11,534 nt of DNA, from the NCBI GenBank assembly GCA_023151335.1, contig JAKLJF010000098.1, forward strand, positions 1-11,534, in the 5' to 3' direction. This DNA is from Thermoanaerobaculia bacterium (GTDB lineage: Bacteria > Bacteroidota > Bacteroidia > Chitinophagales > Saprospiraceae). Below are positions 5,459-11,534 of the stretch, in pieces. A program made the translations under genes and the position numbers. Under the pieces are notes generated by a model. That model had not been told where the DNA came from and ran no database searches. It worked only from the letters and a program-made list of their open reading frames with translations. The stretch's first letter is position 1. Each line of letters begins with the position of its first letter.

Positions 5459-6157
5459 ATGCGTATGAAGGGAAACCAGCCGCCCAAAAAAATCCTGATC
5501 GTGGACGACGAGCCGGATATCCTTGAATTTCTCAGGTACAACCTGCGAAAGGAAGGATACGAGGTGGTAACCGCCAACGATGGCAAGCAGGCAATTATCG
5601 TGGCAGAGCGGGAAAAACCCCACCTCATCGTACTCGATATTATGATGCCCGAACTCGACGGCGTGGAAGCCTGCCGCTTGCTGCGCGAAAAAAAAGAATT
5701 CAACGATACGCCGATCGCATTCCTCACCGCCCGCGACGAAGACTTTTCCCAGATCACCGCACTCGATGTAGGCGGCGACGACTACATCACCAAACCGATC
5801 AAACCCCGTGTACTCATCAGCCGCATCAATGCGCTGCTGCGCCGAAGCGGCCGGCAAGGCGCCGAGGATGAAAACGCCATCCAGCTGCACGACCTGGTCA
5901 TCGACCGGCACAAGGTGATGGTTTTTCGCGACGACAAACCGATCGAACTGCCCCGAAAAGAATTCGAAATCCTTTGGCTGCTTGCCTCCAAACCCGGCCG
6001 CGTTTTTACCCGCGAGGAAATATTCGACAAAATCTGGGGTTCCGATGTCATCGTAGGCAACCGCACGATCGATGTTCATATCCGCAAACTGCGCGAACGC
6101 CTCGGCGAACAATACATTAAAACCATGAAAGGCATCGGTTATAAATTTGAATTTTAG
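5459..6157 (+). CDS. OmpR/PhoB-family response regulator
   Basis: The 232-residue protein has an N-terminal receiver domain (about residues 11-127) with all key residues: D16-D17 acidic pocket, phospho-acceptor D60 in LDIMMPELDG, T90 and K112 (TKP). A winged-helix Trans_reg_C DNA-binding domain follows (about 138-230), with the typical PRKEFEILWLL, RVFTREEIFDKIWG, RTIDVHIRKLRERL and KGIGYKF segments. It is a cytoplasmic transcription factor activated by phosphorylation, here most likely by the kinase encoded immediately downstream. ATG codons at 5459 and 5465 are both possible; the promoter spacing slightly favours 5465 or a nearly leaderless start at 5459. Layout and sequence resemble PhoB/PhoP-type regulators, but the stimulus cannot be deduced. 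Confidence 0.95.
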   Translation: MRMKGNQPPKKILIVDDEPDILEFLRYNLRKEGYEVVTANDGKQAIIVAEREKPHLIVLDIMMPELDGVEACRLLREKKEFNDTPIAFLTARDEDFSQITALDVGGDDYITKPIKPRVLISRINALLRRSGRQGAEDENAIQLHDLVIDRHKVMVFRDDKPIELPRKEFEILWLLASKPGRVFTREEIFDKIWGSDVIVGNRTIDVHIRKLRERLGEQYIKTMKGIGYKFEF

Positions 6158-6175
6158 TTTCCGGTCTTTAAACCC

Positions 6176-6183
6176 CAACTTTG
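6176..6183 (+). promoter_or_regulatory. Weak -7-like element before the sensor kinase
   Basis: CAACTTTG matches TAnnTTTG at 7 of 8 positions and is followed by GCAGCC, as at the response regulator promoter, 18 nt before the ATG at 6202. It might provide secondary transcription of the kinase gene inside the operon. Confidence 0.25.
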
Positions 6184-6201
6184 CAGCCGAATTTGCTGAT
6201 C

Positions 6202-7260
6202 ATGTCGCCGATGTTCAAGAATCAAACCCCGCAACAGCTGTCCCTGATCGCCGCTTTCACTTCGGCGGCTGTTATCACCTTCCTGGTTTTTATCCTTGGC
6301 TCCACTGGTTTTTTCCCCATTTCCTGGCAGGGCCTGGCGGTTTTGTTCATCGTTGTAATGGCCACCGATTTTCTGGCAAATTTCTTTTTTGTCCGGTATT
6401 ACATTTTCCGAAAGATCAAACTAATCTACAAGATCATACACCGGCACAAACTCCCTACCGACTTTAAAGCCGACAAAATCCAGATGAACCAGAATATCCT
6501 GGACGACGTGGACCGCGAAGTAGACCAATGGGCCGAAGAACACGATCGCGAACTGGAAGCGCTGGAAAAACTCGCCACCTACCGGCGCCGTTTTATCGGC
6601 GATGTGTCGCATGAACTGAAAACGCCGATCTTTAACATCCAGGGCTTTATCCACACCCTGCTGGACGGCGCCATCGACGATTCGGCGGTCAACCGGCAAT
6701 ATCTCCAGCGGGCTGCCAGAAACGCCGACCGGCTCGAAGCCATCGTGGAAGACCTCGAAACGATCAATAAACTGGAATCGGGGCAAATGGTACTCGACCT
6801 GCGCGATTTCGACATCCGGGATCTGACCGACGAAGTATTTGCCGACCTGGAAATGAAGGCTAAAGAACGCAGCATCCGGCTCACGTATAAAGAAGGCGCC
6901 AACCAGCATTTTCGCGTCCGCGCCGACAAGGAAAGCATTCGCCAGGTACTGATCAACCTGATCCATAATTCCATCAAATACGGCCGCGAAGGCGGGGTCA
7001 CCAAGGTTAGCCTATACGATATGGAATCGTATATCCTGCTCGAAGTAAGCGACAATGGCCTGGGTATCCAACCCGAACACCTGCCACACGTGTTCGACCG
7101 CTTTTTCCGGGCCGACAAAAGCCGCTCCCGCGAAGCCGGCGGCACCGGGCTGGGCCTTTCCATTGTAAAACACATCATTGAAGCGCACAAACAAACGATC
7201 AATGTGCGCAGCACGCCGGGACAAGGCTCTACCTTTGGGCTGACGCTGGAAAAAGCCTGA
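6202..7260 (+). CDS. PhoR-like sensor histidine kinase
   Basis: From the ATG at 6202 the product has 352 residues. Two membrane helices (about 13-33 and 43-63) are separated by only about nine residues, so there is no real periplasmic sensor domain. A charged, probably coiled linker (about 70-125) follows, then the HisKA dimerisation domain with the phospho-accepting H137 in DVSHELKTP, and a HATPase_c domain with the N box around N256 (IHNSIKYG), G1 around D284 (DNGLGI), an F box (FDRFFRAD) and G2 GGTGLGLSI near 313-321. All catalytic motifs are intact, so it should phosphorylate the upstream response regulator. The stimulus is probably sensed in the membrane or cytoplasm, or via a partner protein. 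The frame is open to a TTG at 6181, which lies in a promoter-like element; ATG 6202 or 6211 is preferred. The gene starts 44 nt after the regulator stop and ends 17 nt before rimO. Confidence 0.94.
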   Translation: MSPMFKNQTPQQLSLIAAFTSAAVITFLVFILGSTGFFPISWQGLAVLFIVVMATDFLANFFFVRYYIFRKIKLIYKIIHRHKLPTDFKADKIQMNQNILDDVDREVDQWAEEHDRELEALEKLATYRRRFIGDVSHELKTPIFNIQGFIHTLLDGAIDDSAVNRQYLQRAARNADRLEAIVEDLETINKLESGQMVLDLRDFDIRDLTDEVFADLEMKAKERSIRLTYKEGANQHFRVRADKESIRQVLINLIHNSIKYGREGGVTKVSLYDMESYILLEVSDNGLGIQPEHLPHVFDRFFRADKSRSREAGGTGLGLSIVKHIIEAHKQTINVRSTPGQGSTFGLTLEKA

Positions 7261-7277
7261 TCAACTGAATATCCGGA

Positions 7278-8591
7278 ATGAAAGTAAGAACTATTCGTAA
7301 AGATAAAATTAACGTCGTCACGCTCGGCTGTTCCAAAAACCTGGTCGACAGCGAGAACCTGATCACGCAACTGCGCGGCAACGACTACGAGGTGACCCAC
7401 GAAAGCGCCGACGCCGGGGCGAATATTGTCATCATCAACACCTGCGGTTTTATCGATCTGGCCAAACAGGAGAGCATCGATACCATCGTGGAGCACGCCG
7501 CGCTGAAAAATGCCGGCAAAATCGAAAAACTGTACGTTACCGGCTGCCTGTCGCAGCGCTACAAAGACGACCTGGAACAGGAAATCCCGGAAGTAGACGC
7601 TTTTTTCGGCACCCTCGATATGCCCGCGCTGCTGGCCCGCCTCGACGCCGACTACAAATACGAATTGCTCGGCGAACGGCAGATCACTACCCTGCCCCAT
7701 TACGCCTACCTGAAAATTTCGGAAGGCTGCAACCGTACCTGCTCCTTTTGCGCCATTCCGCTGATGCGGGGGCAGCACGTGAGCCGCCCGGTAGAGGAGC
7801 TGGTACAGGAAGCGCGCAACCTTGCCCGCCGGGGAGTAAAAGAACTGATGCTGATCGCACAAGAGCTCACCTATTACGGCCTCGATCTGTATAAGCAACG
7901 CGAACTTCCCCGGCTCCTCCATGCGTTGGCCGACGTGGACGGCATCGGGTGGATACGGCTGCACTACGCTTATCCGAGCAAATTTCCCCTCGAAATACTC
8001 GACGTGATGGCCGAACGCCCCGAAATCTGCAAGTATCTCGACATGCCCTTGCAACACGCCAGCGACCCTGTGCTGGCCGCCATGCGCCGTCAAATCACCC
8101 GCGACGAAACGCGGCGCCTGCTCGACCGTATCCGCGACAAAGTACCCGATATTGCCCTGCGCACTACTTTCCTGGTCGGTTATCCCGGCGAAACGGAGGC
8201 CGATTTTGAGACTTTGCTGGACTTTGTAGAAGAACAACAGTTCGAACGGGTCGGCGTTTTCCAGTATTCACACGAAGAAAGTACCCGCGCCTACGAAGTG
8301 CCCGACGACGTTCCGGCCGAGGTAAAGGAAGAACGCGCGAACCGCTTGATGGAAGCGCAACAAGCGATATCGCTGCGCAAAAACGAAGCGAAGATCGGCC
8401 GGGTATTTAAGACCATTTTCGACCGCAAAGAGGGCAAATATTTCATCGGTCGCACCGAGGCCGACTCGCCGGAAGTGGATAACGAAGTATTGGTAGAGGC
8501 CAAAAACCAATACATCCGGCTCGGCGATTTTGCCCCCGTACTGATCACCGGGGCCGAAGAATTCGACCTGTTCGGAACCGTTCAGCGCTGA
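7278..8591 (+). CDS. rimO: Ribosomal protein S12 methylthiotransferase RimO
   Basis: The 437-residue protein is a methylthiotransferase that adds a methylthio group to a conserved aspartate of ribosomal protein S12 using two 4Fe-4S clusters and SAM. The N-terminal UPF0004 domain has its three cluster cysteines C18 (TLGCSKN), C56 (NTCGF) and C90 (TGCLSQ); the radical SAM domain carries C151-x3-C155-x2-C158 (CNRTCSFC). The C-terminal part is a TRAM-like domain (about 370-437). TLGCSKNLVDSE with MRGQHVSRP points to RimO rather than the tRNA enzyme MiaB. The ATG at 7278 is 17 nt after the kinase stop, suggesting co-transcription with the two-component system. The last 10 bp overlap the convergent membrane-protein gene in a perfect palindrome, so both proteins end Gln-Arg. 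Confidence 0.96.
   Translation: MKVRTIRKDKINVVTLGCSKNLVDSENLITQLRGNDYEVTHESADAGANIVIINTCGFIDLAKQESIDTIVEHAALKNAGKIEKLYVTGCLSQRYKDDLEQEIPEVDAFFGTLDMPALLARLDADYKYELLGERQITTLPHYAYLKISEGCNRTCSFCAIPLMRGQHVSRPVEELVQEARNLARRGVKELMLIAQELTYYGLDLYKQRELPRLLHALADVDGIGWIRLHYAYPSKFPLEILDVMAERPEICKYLDMPLQHASDPVLAAMRRQITRDETRRLLDRIRDKVPDIALRTTFLVGYPGETEADFETLLDFVEEQQFERVGVFQYSHEESTRAYEVPDDVPAEVKEERANRLMEAQQAISLRKNEAKIGRVFKTIFDRKEGKYFIGRTEADSPEVDNEVLVEAKNQYIRLGDFAPVLITGAEEFDLFGTVQR
8582..8591. other. Palindromic 10-bp overlap of two convergent stop codons
   Basis: TCAGCGCTGA is a perfect palindrome. Read rightward it is the end of rimO (CAG CGC TGA, Gln-Arg-stop) and read leftward it is the end of the membrane-protein gene, again CAG CGC TGA. 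There is no intergenic space and no terminator between the two genes. Confidence 0.95.
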
Positions 8592-9955
8592 TCCCAACGG
8601 GCTCTCAGGGCGTCCAGTAAAGGCCCCCGCACGGTATAAAGCACCATAAATCCGGCGAGCAAGGCCAGCCAAAGCAAACGCCCCTGATATCGCGAGGTAA
8701 CAGATACGAACGCGCTGCACACGAATGCATTGAAAACCAGCGCCACCATACAGAAGATCAGAAACCAGCGCGGCCCGGGCGGTACCCGGTTTTTCCACCA
8801 TTCATTCGATACCACTAGCGCAAACAGGACCAGCAGGCCGAAAAACAGGTATTGCTGGCGCGTATTCATACCGCTGAAATCGAGAAAGTAATCCCGGTGG
8901 TTTTGATGACTGATCTTGTACAAGACCAGTTCCTTCGGAAAGTGCAATAAAACCGCCCCATACGGCGGCGTATTGACCAGCCATTTTCCCGTGTCTTCCG
9001 CCCGGAAATAAAAAAACTGGTTAAAGGCGCCATTCAGGGCCTGAATCAGATAGTCTTTCACCAATTTTGGAGTAGTCATTATACCGGCAATGATCTCCCG
9101 GTATTCATCCCGGTGGCTCATCCAGCCGCCGTCTTTATGAGCCGGGCTGTTGCCGCTCCACAAAAAATCGTCGGGCAGGGAATCCCGGAACGCGCATATC
9201 GGGTAGTTTTTACCTTCCACGCAGGCACGGTCGAGGTATGGTTTCAACAGCCCCATTTCATTCAGGCGCGCCATGGCAAATACGTGGGAAGCCTGCTGGC
9301 TTTCAAATTTTCCGCTGTACATCCAATGTATGGCGCGTACGCCCAGCCAGCCTGCCAGCACCAGCAAGCCTACCGTGAGTGTACGCCGGATCGGAACAAT
9401 CGCGCGAAACCTGGCAGAAATGCTCGCCAAAAGCAACAAGACGATCAATATCAAACCCTCCAGCAAATGCGCGTTGTGCATGATCATGGACAACCAGCCC
9501 AGTAAAGCGACCAACACAATCCGGGCCCTGGGCATTTCAGCCAGCAGCAACAATGCCAGGCAGGCAAAAAAAATGGGAGAAAACAGATCCGGCATGATAT
9601 ACGACACATACAGCGAGCCGTTCGTGCAGGCAGTTATGCCGGCCAAGGTCCCGATAAAAAGTGCCGGATTGACCGTACCCAGGAAATAGCGGAACAACAA
9701 ATAAATGGTCAGGCTGGTCAGTATACCCTGGGCATAAATTACCCAAAACAAACTTTCCATCATGCTGACGTGGCGGATAAACAGTCCGTAACTCAGTGGC
9801 CGGTCAATCGGCACCTGACTTGTAAAGCCGCTAAACACGTAAGTGCCGGTATCCGGATAAACGAAGGGGTAGCCGTTGTACAATCCCCAATAGCACAATA
9901 AAATGCCACCGGCAATAATCCAAACGGCCCACTGAAGTCGGTTCGAAAATTTCAT
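8582..9955 (-). CDS. Polytopic membrane protein, GT-C glycosyltransferase-like
   Basis: The 457-residue protein has about ten predicted membrane helices (roughly 9-26, 70-90, 97-112, 123-140, 144-158, 164-180, 189-206, 372-390, 402-425 and 430-447) and one large non-membrane loop (about 210-365). An acidic motif YPDTGTY at 33-39 just after the first helix resembles the first-loop Asp of GT-C lipid-linked-sugar glycosyltransferases, and the helix-rich N-half with an extracytoplasmic soluble loop fits that fold. I do not recognise a named family, and the similarity is of architecture only. It could instead be an O-antigen/polysaccharide or other envelope protein. It starts 89 nt after the DUF2007 gene and may share its transcript; a one-mismatch -7 element (CACCTTTG, minus strand 10031-10024) could serve it alone. 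Its stop overlaps that of rimO. Confidence 0.8.
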   Translation of the reverse strand: MKFSNRLQWAVWIIAGGILLCYWGLYNGYPFVYPDTGTYVFSGFTSQVPIDRPLSYGLFIRHVSMMESLFWVIYAQGILTSLTIYLLFRYFLGTVNPALFIGTLAGITACTNGSLYVSYIMPDLFSPIFFACLALLLLAEMPRARIVLVALLGWLSMIMHNAHLLEGLILIVLLLLASISARFRAIVPIRRTLTVGLLVLAGWLGVRAIHWMYSGKFESQQASHVFAMARLNEMGLLKPYLDRACVEGKNYPICAFRDSLPDDFLWSGNSPAHKDGGWMSHRDEYREIIAGIMTTPKLVKDYLIQALNGAFNQFFYFRAEDTGKWLVNTPPYGAVLLHFPKELVLYKISHQNHRDYFLDFSGMNTRQQYLFFGLLVLFALVVSNEWWKNRVPPGPRWFLIFCMVALVFNAFVCSAFVSVTSRYQGRLLWLALLAGFMVLYTVRGPLLDALRARWDQR

Positions 9956-10044
9956 GGTTGTTATATCAGATACGCTTTAAGTCAAATTTGAAAAGGCAAA
10001 TTGCCATTTAAAAAGTTTGCTGCCAAAGGTGAAAGGTTGACCTC

Positions 10045-10425
10045 TCAGTTTATTAACCACATGGCTCGAACCAGTAAAATAGCCAACAACAACCCGATTA
10101 TGATAGCCAGGCCGATCAAAAACCGGTTGTTCTCCGTCCGGTTTTCCGGTTCTTCCGTATCGATAGCAGCCTCTGCCAGCAGAATCCTTGCCCGTTCGGC
10201 ATCCTCCGGACGCACATGCAGCCGCACCAGCAATTGCAGGTGCGGCATAACCGATTGGGAAGTAGCATTTGCCAGAAAACAAGGTATGCCTTCCGAGCGC
10301 AAACGCGCCGCCGCTACCTCCGCCTCCAGCGGTGAATAAAACTTGGCCACTACCTCTCCTGAATTCTCTTCGAAGTACTGGTTTTGATCGAAATCAAAAT
10401 CATCCAATATGTTATTTCGCTGCAT
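10045..10425 (-). CDS. DUF2007-domain protein with C-terminal membrane anchor
   Basis: Starting at the ATG at 10425 the product has 126 residues: an acidic N-terminus, a DUF2007 (putative signal-transducing protein) domain at about 24-85 (VVAKFYSPLEAEVAAARLRSEGIP, then LLVRLHVRPEDAERARILL), an acidic linker, and one membrane helix at about 102-122 close to the C-terminus. DUF2007 is a small ferredoxin-like domain; in Bacteroidota it is usually followed by a hydrophobic tail and its function is not established. The frame stays open upstream to 10536, but a perfect -7 element at 10430-10437 inside that extension shows 10425 is the likely start. It precedes the polytopic membrane-protein gene in the same direction. 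Confidence 0.82.
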   Translation of the reverse strand: MQRNNILDDFDFDQNQYFEENSGEVVAKFYSPLEAEVAAARLRSEGIPCFLANATSQSVMPHLQLLVRLHVRPEDAERARILLAEAAIDTEEPENRTENNRFLIGLAIIIGLLLAILLVRAMWLIN

Positions 10426-10429
10426 CCAG

Positions 10430-10437
10430 CAAAAATA
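10430..10437 (-). promoter_or_regulatory. -7 promoter element of the DUF2007 gene
   Basis: On the minus strand TATTTTTG is an exact TAnnTTTG match that ends only 4 nt before the ATG at 10425. Transcription would begin at or within a base or two of the start codon, predicting a leaderless mRNA. No TTG is seen at -33 distance. Confidence 0.5.
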
Positions 10438-10465
10438 GGCAGAACGATCCGGGGATAATCTGCCT
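10437..10465. promoter_or_regulatory. Inverted repeat overlapping the DUF2007 promoter
   Basis: AGGCAGA (10437-10443) and TCTGCCT (10459-10465) are perfect inverted copies 15 bp apart, with centres 22 bp (about two helical turns) from one another. The left arm abuts the -7 element. It could be a dimeric repressor operator; it also resembles a weak terminator because TTTTT ends the right arm on the plus strand and the left arm is preceded by AAAAAT. Confidence 0.35.
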
Positions 10466-10567
10466 TTTTCAGCACTTTTAAATATTTTTTTCGCGTTTGA
10501 TACGGGCCGCCCTACTTTCGCAGGGCAACTCCGCACGATTGTTTAACTTGTAAAACAAACAAATTTT

Positions 10568-10948
10568 ATGAAACTCCCCCTGGCATTAAGCCTCCTGTTC
10601 CTGATCGCGGCGCTTGGTTCCTCCGGTTGTGGCGACGATGAAGTAAACTGGCTGGAACAAGCCAATTGTACCGGCATCGACGTCGACTTGAACACCTACG
10701 ATCTGGCAGTAAAAGCCGTTTTGGATGCCTCCTGCGCGCTCAGCGGCTGCCACGATGCCGCCACCCAGTCGAATGGCGTCAACCTGTCCACCTACCTTGG
10801 GGCCAAGGCAGCCTTTGAAAACGGCAACGCCCTCTGCGCCATCAACCACGGCGACGACTGTTTCCAGATGCCTAAAGGCGGCGCCAAACTGCCGTCGGCG
10901 ACCATCAACCTGCTGGCTTGTTGGGCGAAGAATGGGTATAAGCAATAA
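10568..10948 (+). CDS. Small lipoprotein with cytochrome-like CX4CH motif
   Basis: The 126-residue protein has a lipoprotein signal peptide (hydrophobic residues 3-16, lipobox LGSSGC with C21 as the acylation site), followed by GDDE, so it is probably tethered to a membrane facing the periplasm or cell surface. The mature part contains SC56ALSGC61H62, a CX4CH motif, and later QM101PKGG, where Met could be the second axial ligand of a c-type haem. Further cysteines at 34, 90, 98 and 118 might form disulfides. Canonical c-type cytochromes use CX2CH; CX4CH binds haem in tetrahaem cytochrome c3, so a monohaem cytochrome-like role is plausible but unproven. Similar short CX4CH lipoproteins are familiar in Bacteroidota without a settled function. 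A weak -7-like element TACTTTCG lies at 10513-10520. It is monocistronic and converges on lysS. Confidence 0.8.
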   Translation: MKLPLALSLLFLIAALGSSGCGDDEVNWLEQANCTGIDVDLNTYDLAVKAVLDASCALSGCHDAATQSNGVNLSTYLGAKAAFENGNALCAINHGDDCFQMPKGGAKLPSATINLLACWAKNGYKQ

Positions 10949-11018
10949 GTAAAGTTGGTTTGTGGTTTTAACGCAAATAATATTGCGTCTCACACAAACG
11001 GCAACTTGTGGCGCCAGC

Positions 11019-11063
11019 GAAGAGGTGTCGTCGGCCGAAACATGAGGCTGATGACGCCTCTTC
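11019..11063 (+). other. 18-bp uninterrupted hairpin after the lipoprotein gene
   Basis: Positions 11019-11036 pair with 11046-11063 in all 18 positions, including three G-U pairs, around a 9-nt loop. On the minus strand the three wobbles become A/C mismatches, so the structure fits rightward RNA: the 3' region of the lipoprotein transcript, 70 nt after its stop. No T tract follows. Smaller stems flank it (10993-10997 with 11006-11010; CGGTAA 11085-11090 with TTACCG 11094-11099). The 203-bp gap before lysS contains no gene. Confidence 0.6.
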
Positions 11064-11151
11064 TCAGTTCCTGTAAGCATCTTTCGGTAACTGTTACCGC
11101 TCCCGCGTCGCAATGTCATCTCCCGCACCGTATGAGTAATAGCCGGATGAA

Positions 11152-11534
11152 TTATACTTCCGGACGCATCTGCGGAAAGAAAAGCACTTCCTGAATACTC
11201 CGCTGCCCCGTGAACAACATGGCCAGCCGGTCGATGCCGAAACCGATGCCGGCGGTAGGCGGCATACCGTATTCGAGGGCGCGCAAAAAGTCCTCATCCA
11301 TCACCATCGCTTCTTCATCGCCGCGGGCGGCCAGTTCGAGCTGATCTTTGAAACGCTCGCGCTGATCGATGGGGTCGTTCAGCTCGGAATAGGCATTACC
11401 TACTTCCTTGCCGTTTACAAACAACTCGAAGCGTTCCACCAGTCCTGGCTTACTCCGGTGTTTTTTGGTCAGCGGCGTCATTTCCACGGGGTAGTCGATC
11501 AGAAAAGTGGGCTGGATCAGGTGATGTTCCACTT
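11152..11534 (-). CDS. lysS: Lysyl-tRNA synthetase, C-terminal part (cut by window edge)
   Basis: The final 127 codons of a class II lysyl-tRNA synthetase are present; the rest lies beyond the right edge. The enzyme charges tRNA-Lys in the cytoplasm. Recognisable segments are LIQPTFLIDYPVEMTPLTKK, ERFELFVNGKEVGNAYSELNDP (amino acid and ATP pocket), a stretch ending LRALEYGMPPTAGIGFG, and class II motif 3 GIGFGIDRLAML, followed by the usual ending QEVLFFPQMRPE. The GTG near the edge is an internal valine, not a start. The stop is TAA at 11154-11152. No C-terminal fusion is present. Confidence 0.96.
   Translation of the reverse strand, partial: VEHHLIQPTFLIDYPVEMTPLTKKHRSKPGLVERFELFVNGKEVGNAYSELNDPIDQRERFKDQLELAARGDEEAMVMDEDFLRALEYGMPPTAGIGFGIDRLAMLFTGQRSIQEVLFFPQMRPEV

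Noticed and set aside
5423..6178. 251-codon leftward frame opposite the response regulator
   Set aside because: The regulator on the other strand has every receiver and winged-helix motif; this frame has no recognisable domain.
6579..8237. Very long (552-codon) leftward open frame
   Set aside because: It is antisense to the histidine kinase and rimO, both of which have complete catalytic motifs; high-GC codon usage leaves this antisense frame open.
10426..10536. N-terminal extension of the DUF2007 protein
   Set aside because: It spans the promoter element and the inverted repeat, and its residues do not resemble the acidic start seen after the ATG at 10425.

Overview
The window looks like chromosomal DNA of a member of the Bacteroidota, plausibly a Saprospira/Chitinophaga-like lineage (an inference from gene content). 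Reasons: several genes are preceded by the Bacteroidota -7 element TAnnTTTG and lack a clear Shine-Dalgarno sequence; there is a futalosine-pathway menaquinone gene, a TonB-C/TPR periplasmic protein, a LYS9-type saccharopine dehydrogenase, and a small lipoprotein with a cytochrome-like cysteine/histidine motif. No transposase, integrase, phage gene, CRISPR array, rRNA or tRNA gene was found. Most of the window is ordinary core or near-core sequence; the unusual parts lie between genes.

Layout. (1) 1-1229, leftward: a PAP2-family phosphatase, cut by the window edge, sits 1 nt downstream of a SAM-dependent methyltransferase. (2) 1230-1411: divergent promoter region with a 10-copy 8-bp tandem array. 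(3) 1412-2104, rightward: futalosine hydrolase mqnB, whose last five codons and stop lie inside a 9-copy 7-bp array that fills the convergent gap up to (4) 2152-3483, leftward, a saccharopine dehydrogenase-like enzyme. (5) 3484-4283: an 800-bp AT-rich divergent intergenic region holding a candidate leftward promoter plus terminator (possible about 125-nt RNA), overlapping GC-rich hairpins, three copies of a 14-mer, an intrinsic rightward terminator with no recognised gene before it, and weak small ORFs. (6) 4284-8591, rightward: a secreted TonB-C/TPR protein, an OmpR/PhoB-type response regulator, its PhoR-like sensor kinase and rimO. (7) 8582-10425, leftward: a DUF2007 protein and a polytopic GT-C-like membrane protein whose stop overlaps the rimO stop in a perfect 10-bp palindrome. 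(8) 10568-10948, rightward: a small Cys-rich lipoprotein. (9) 11152-11534, leftward: the C-terminal end of lysyl-tRNA synthetase (lysS).

How they work together. The response regulator and kinase form one two-component system; rimO, 17 nt downstream, is probably co-transcribed. The phosphatase and methyltransferase are a tight pair with no obvious shared pathway. MqnB acts in menaquinone synthesis, the dehydrogenase in lysine metabolism. I do not see a clear undescribed multi-gene system. The best leads are the possible leftward RNA upstream of the dehydrogenase gene, the strand-asymmetric 18-bp hairpin after the lipoprotein gene, and the palindromic shared stop of rimO and its neighbour.
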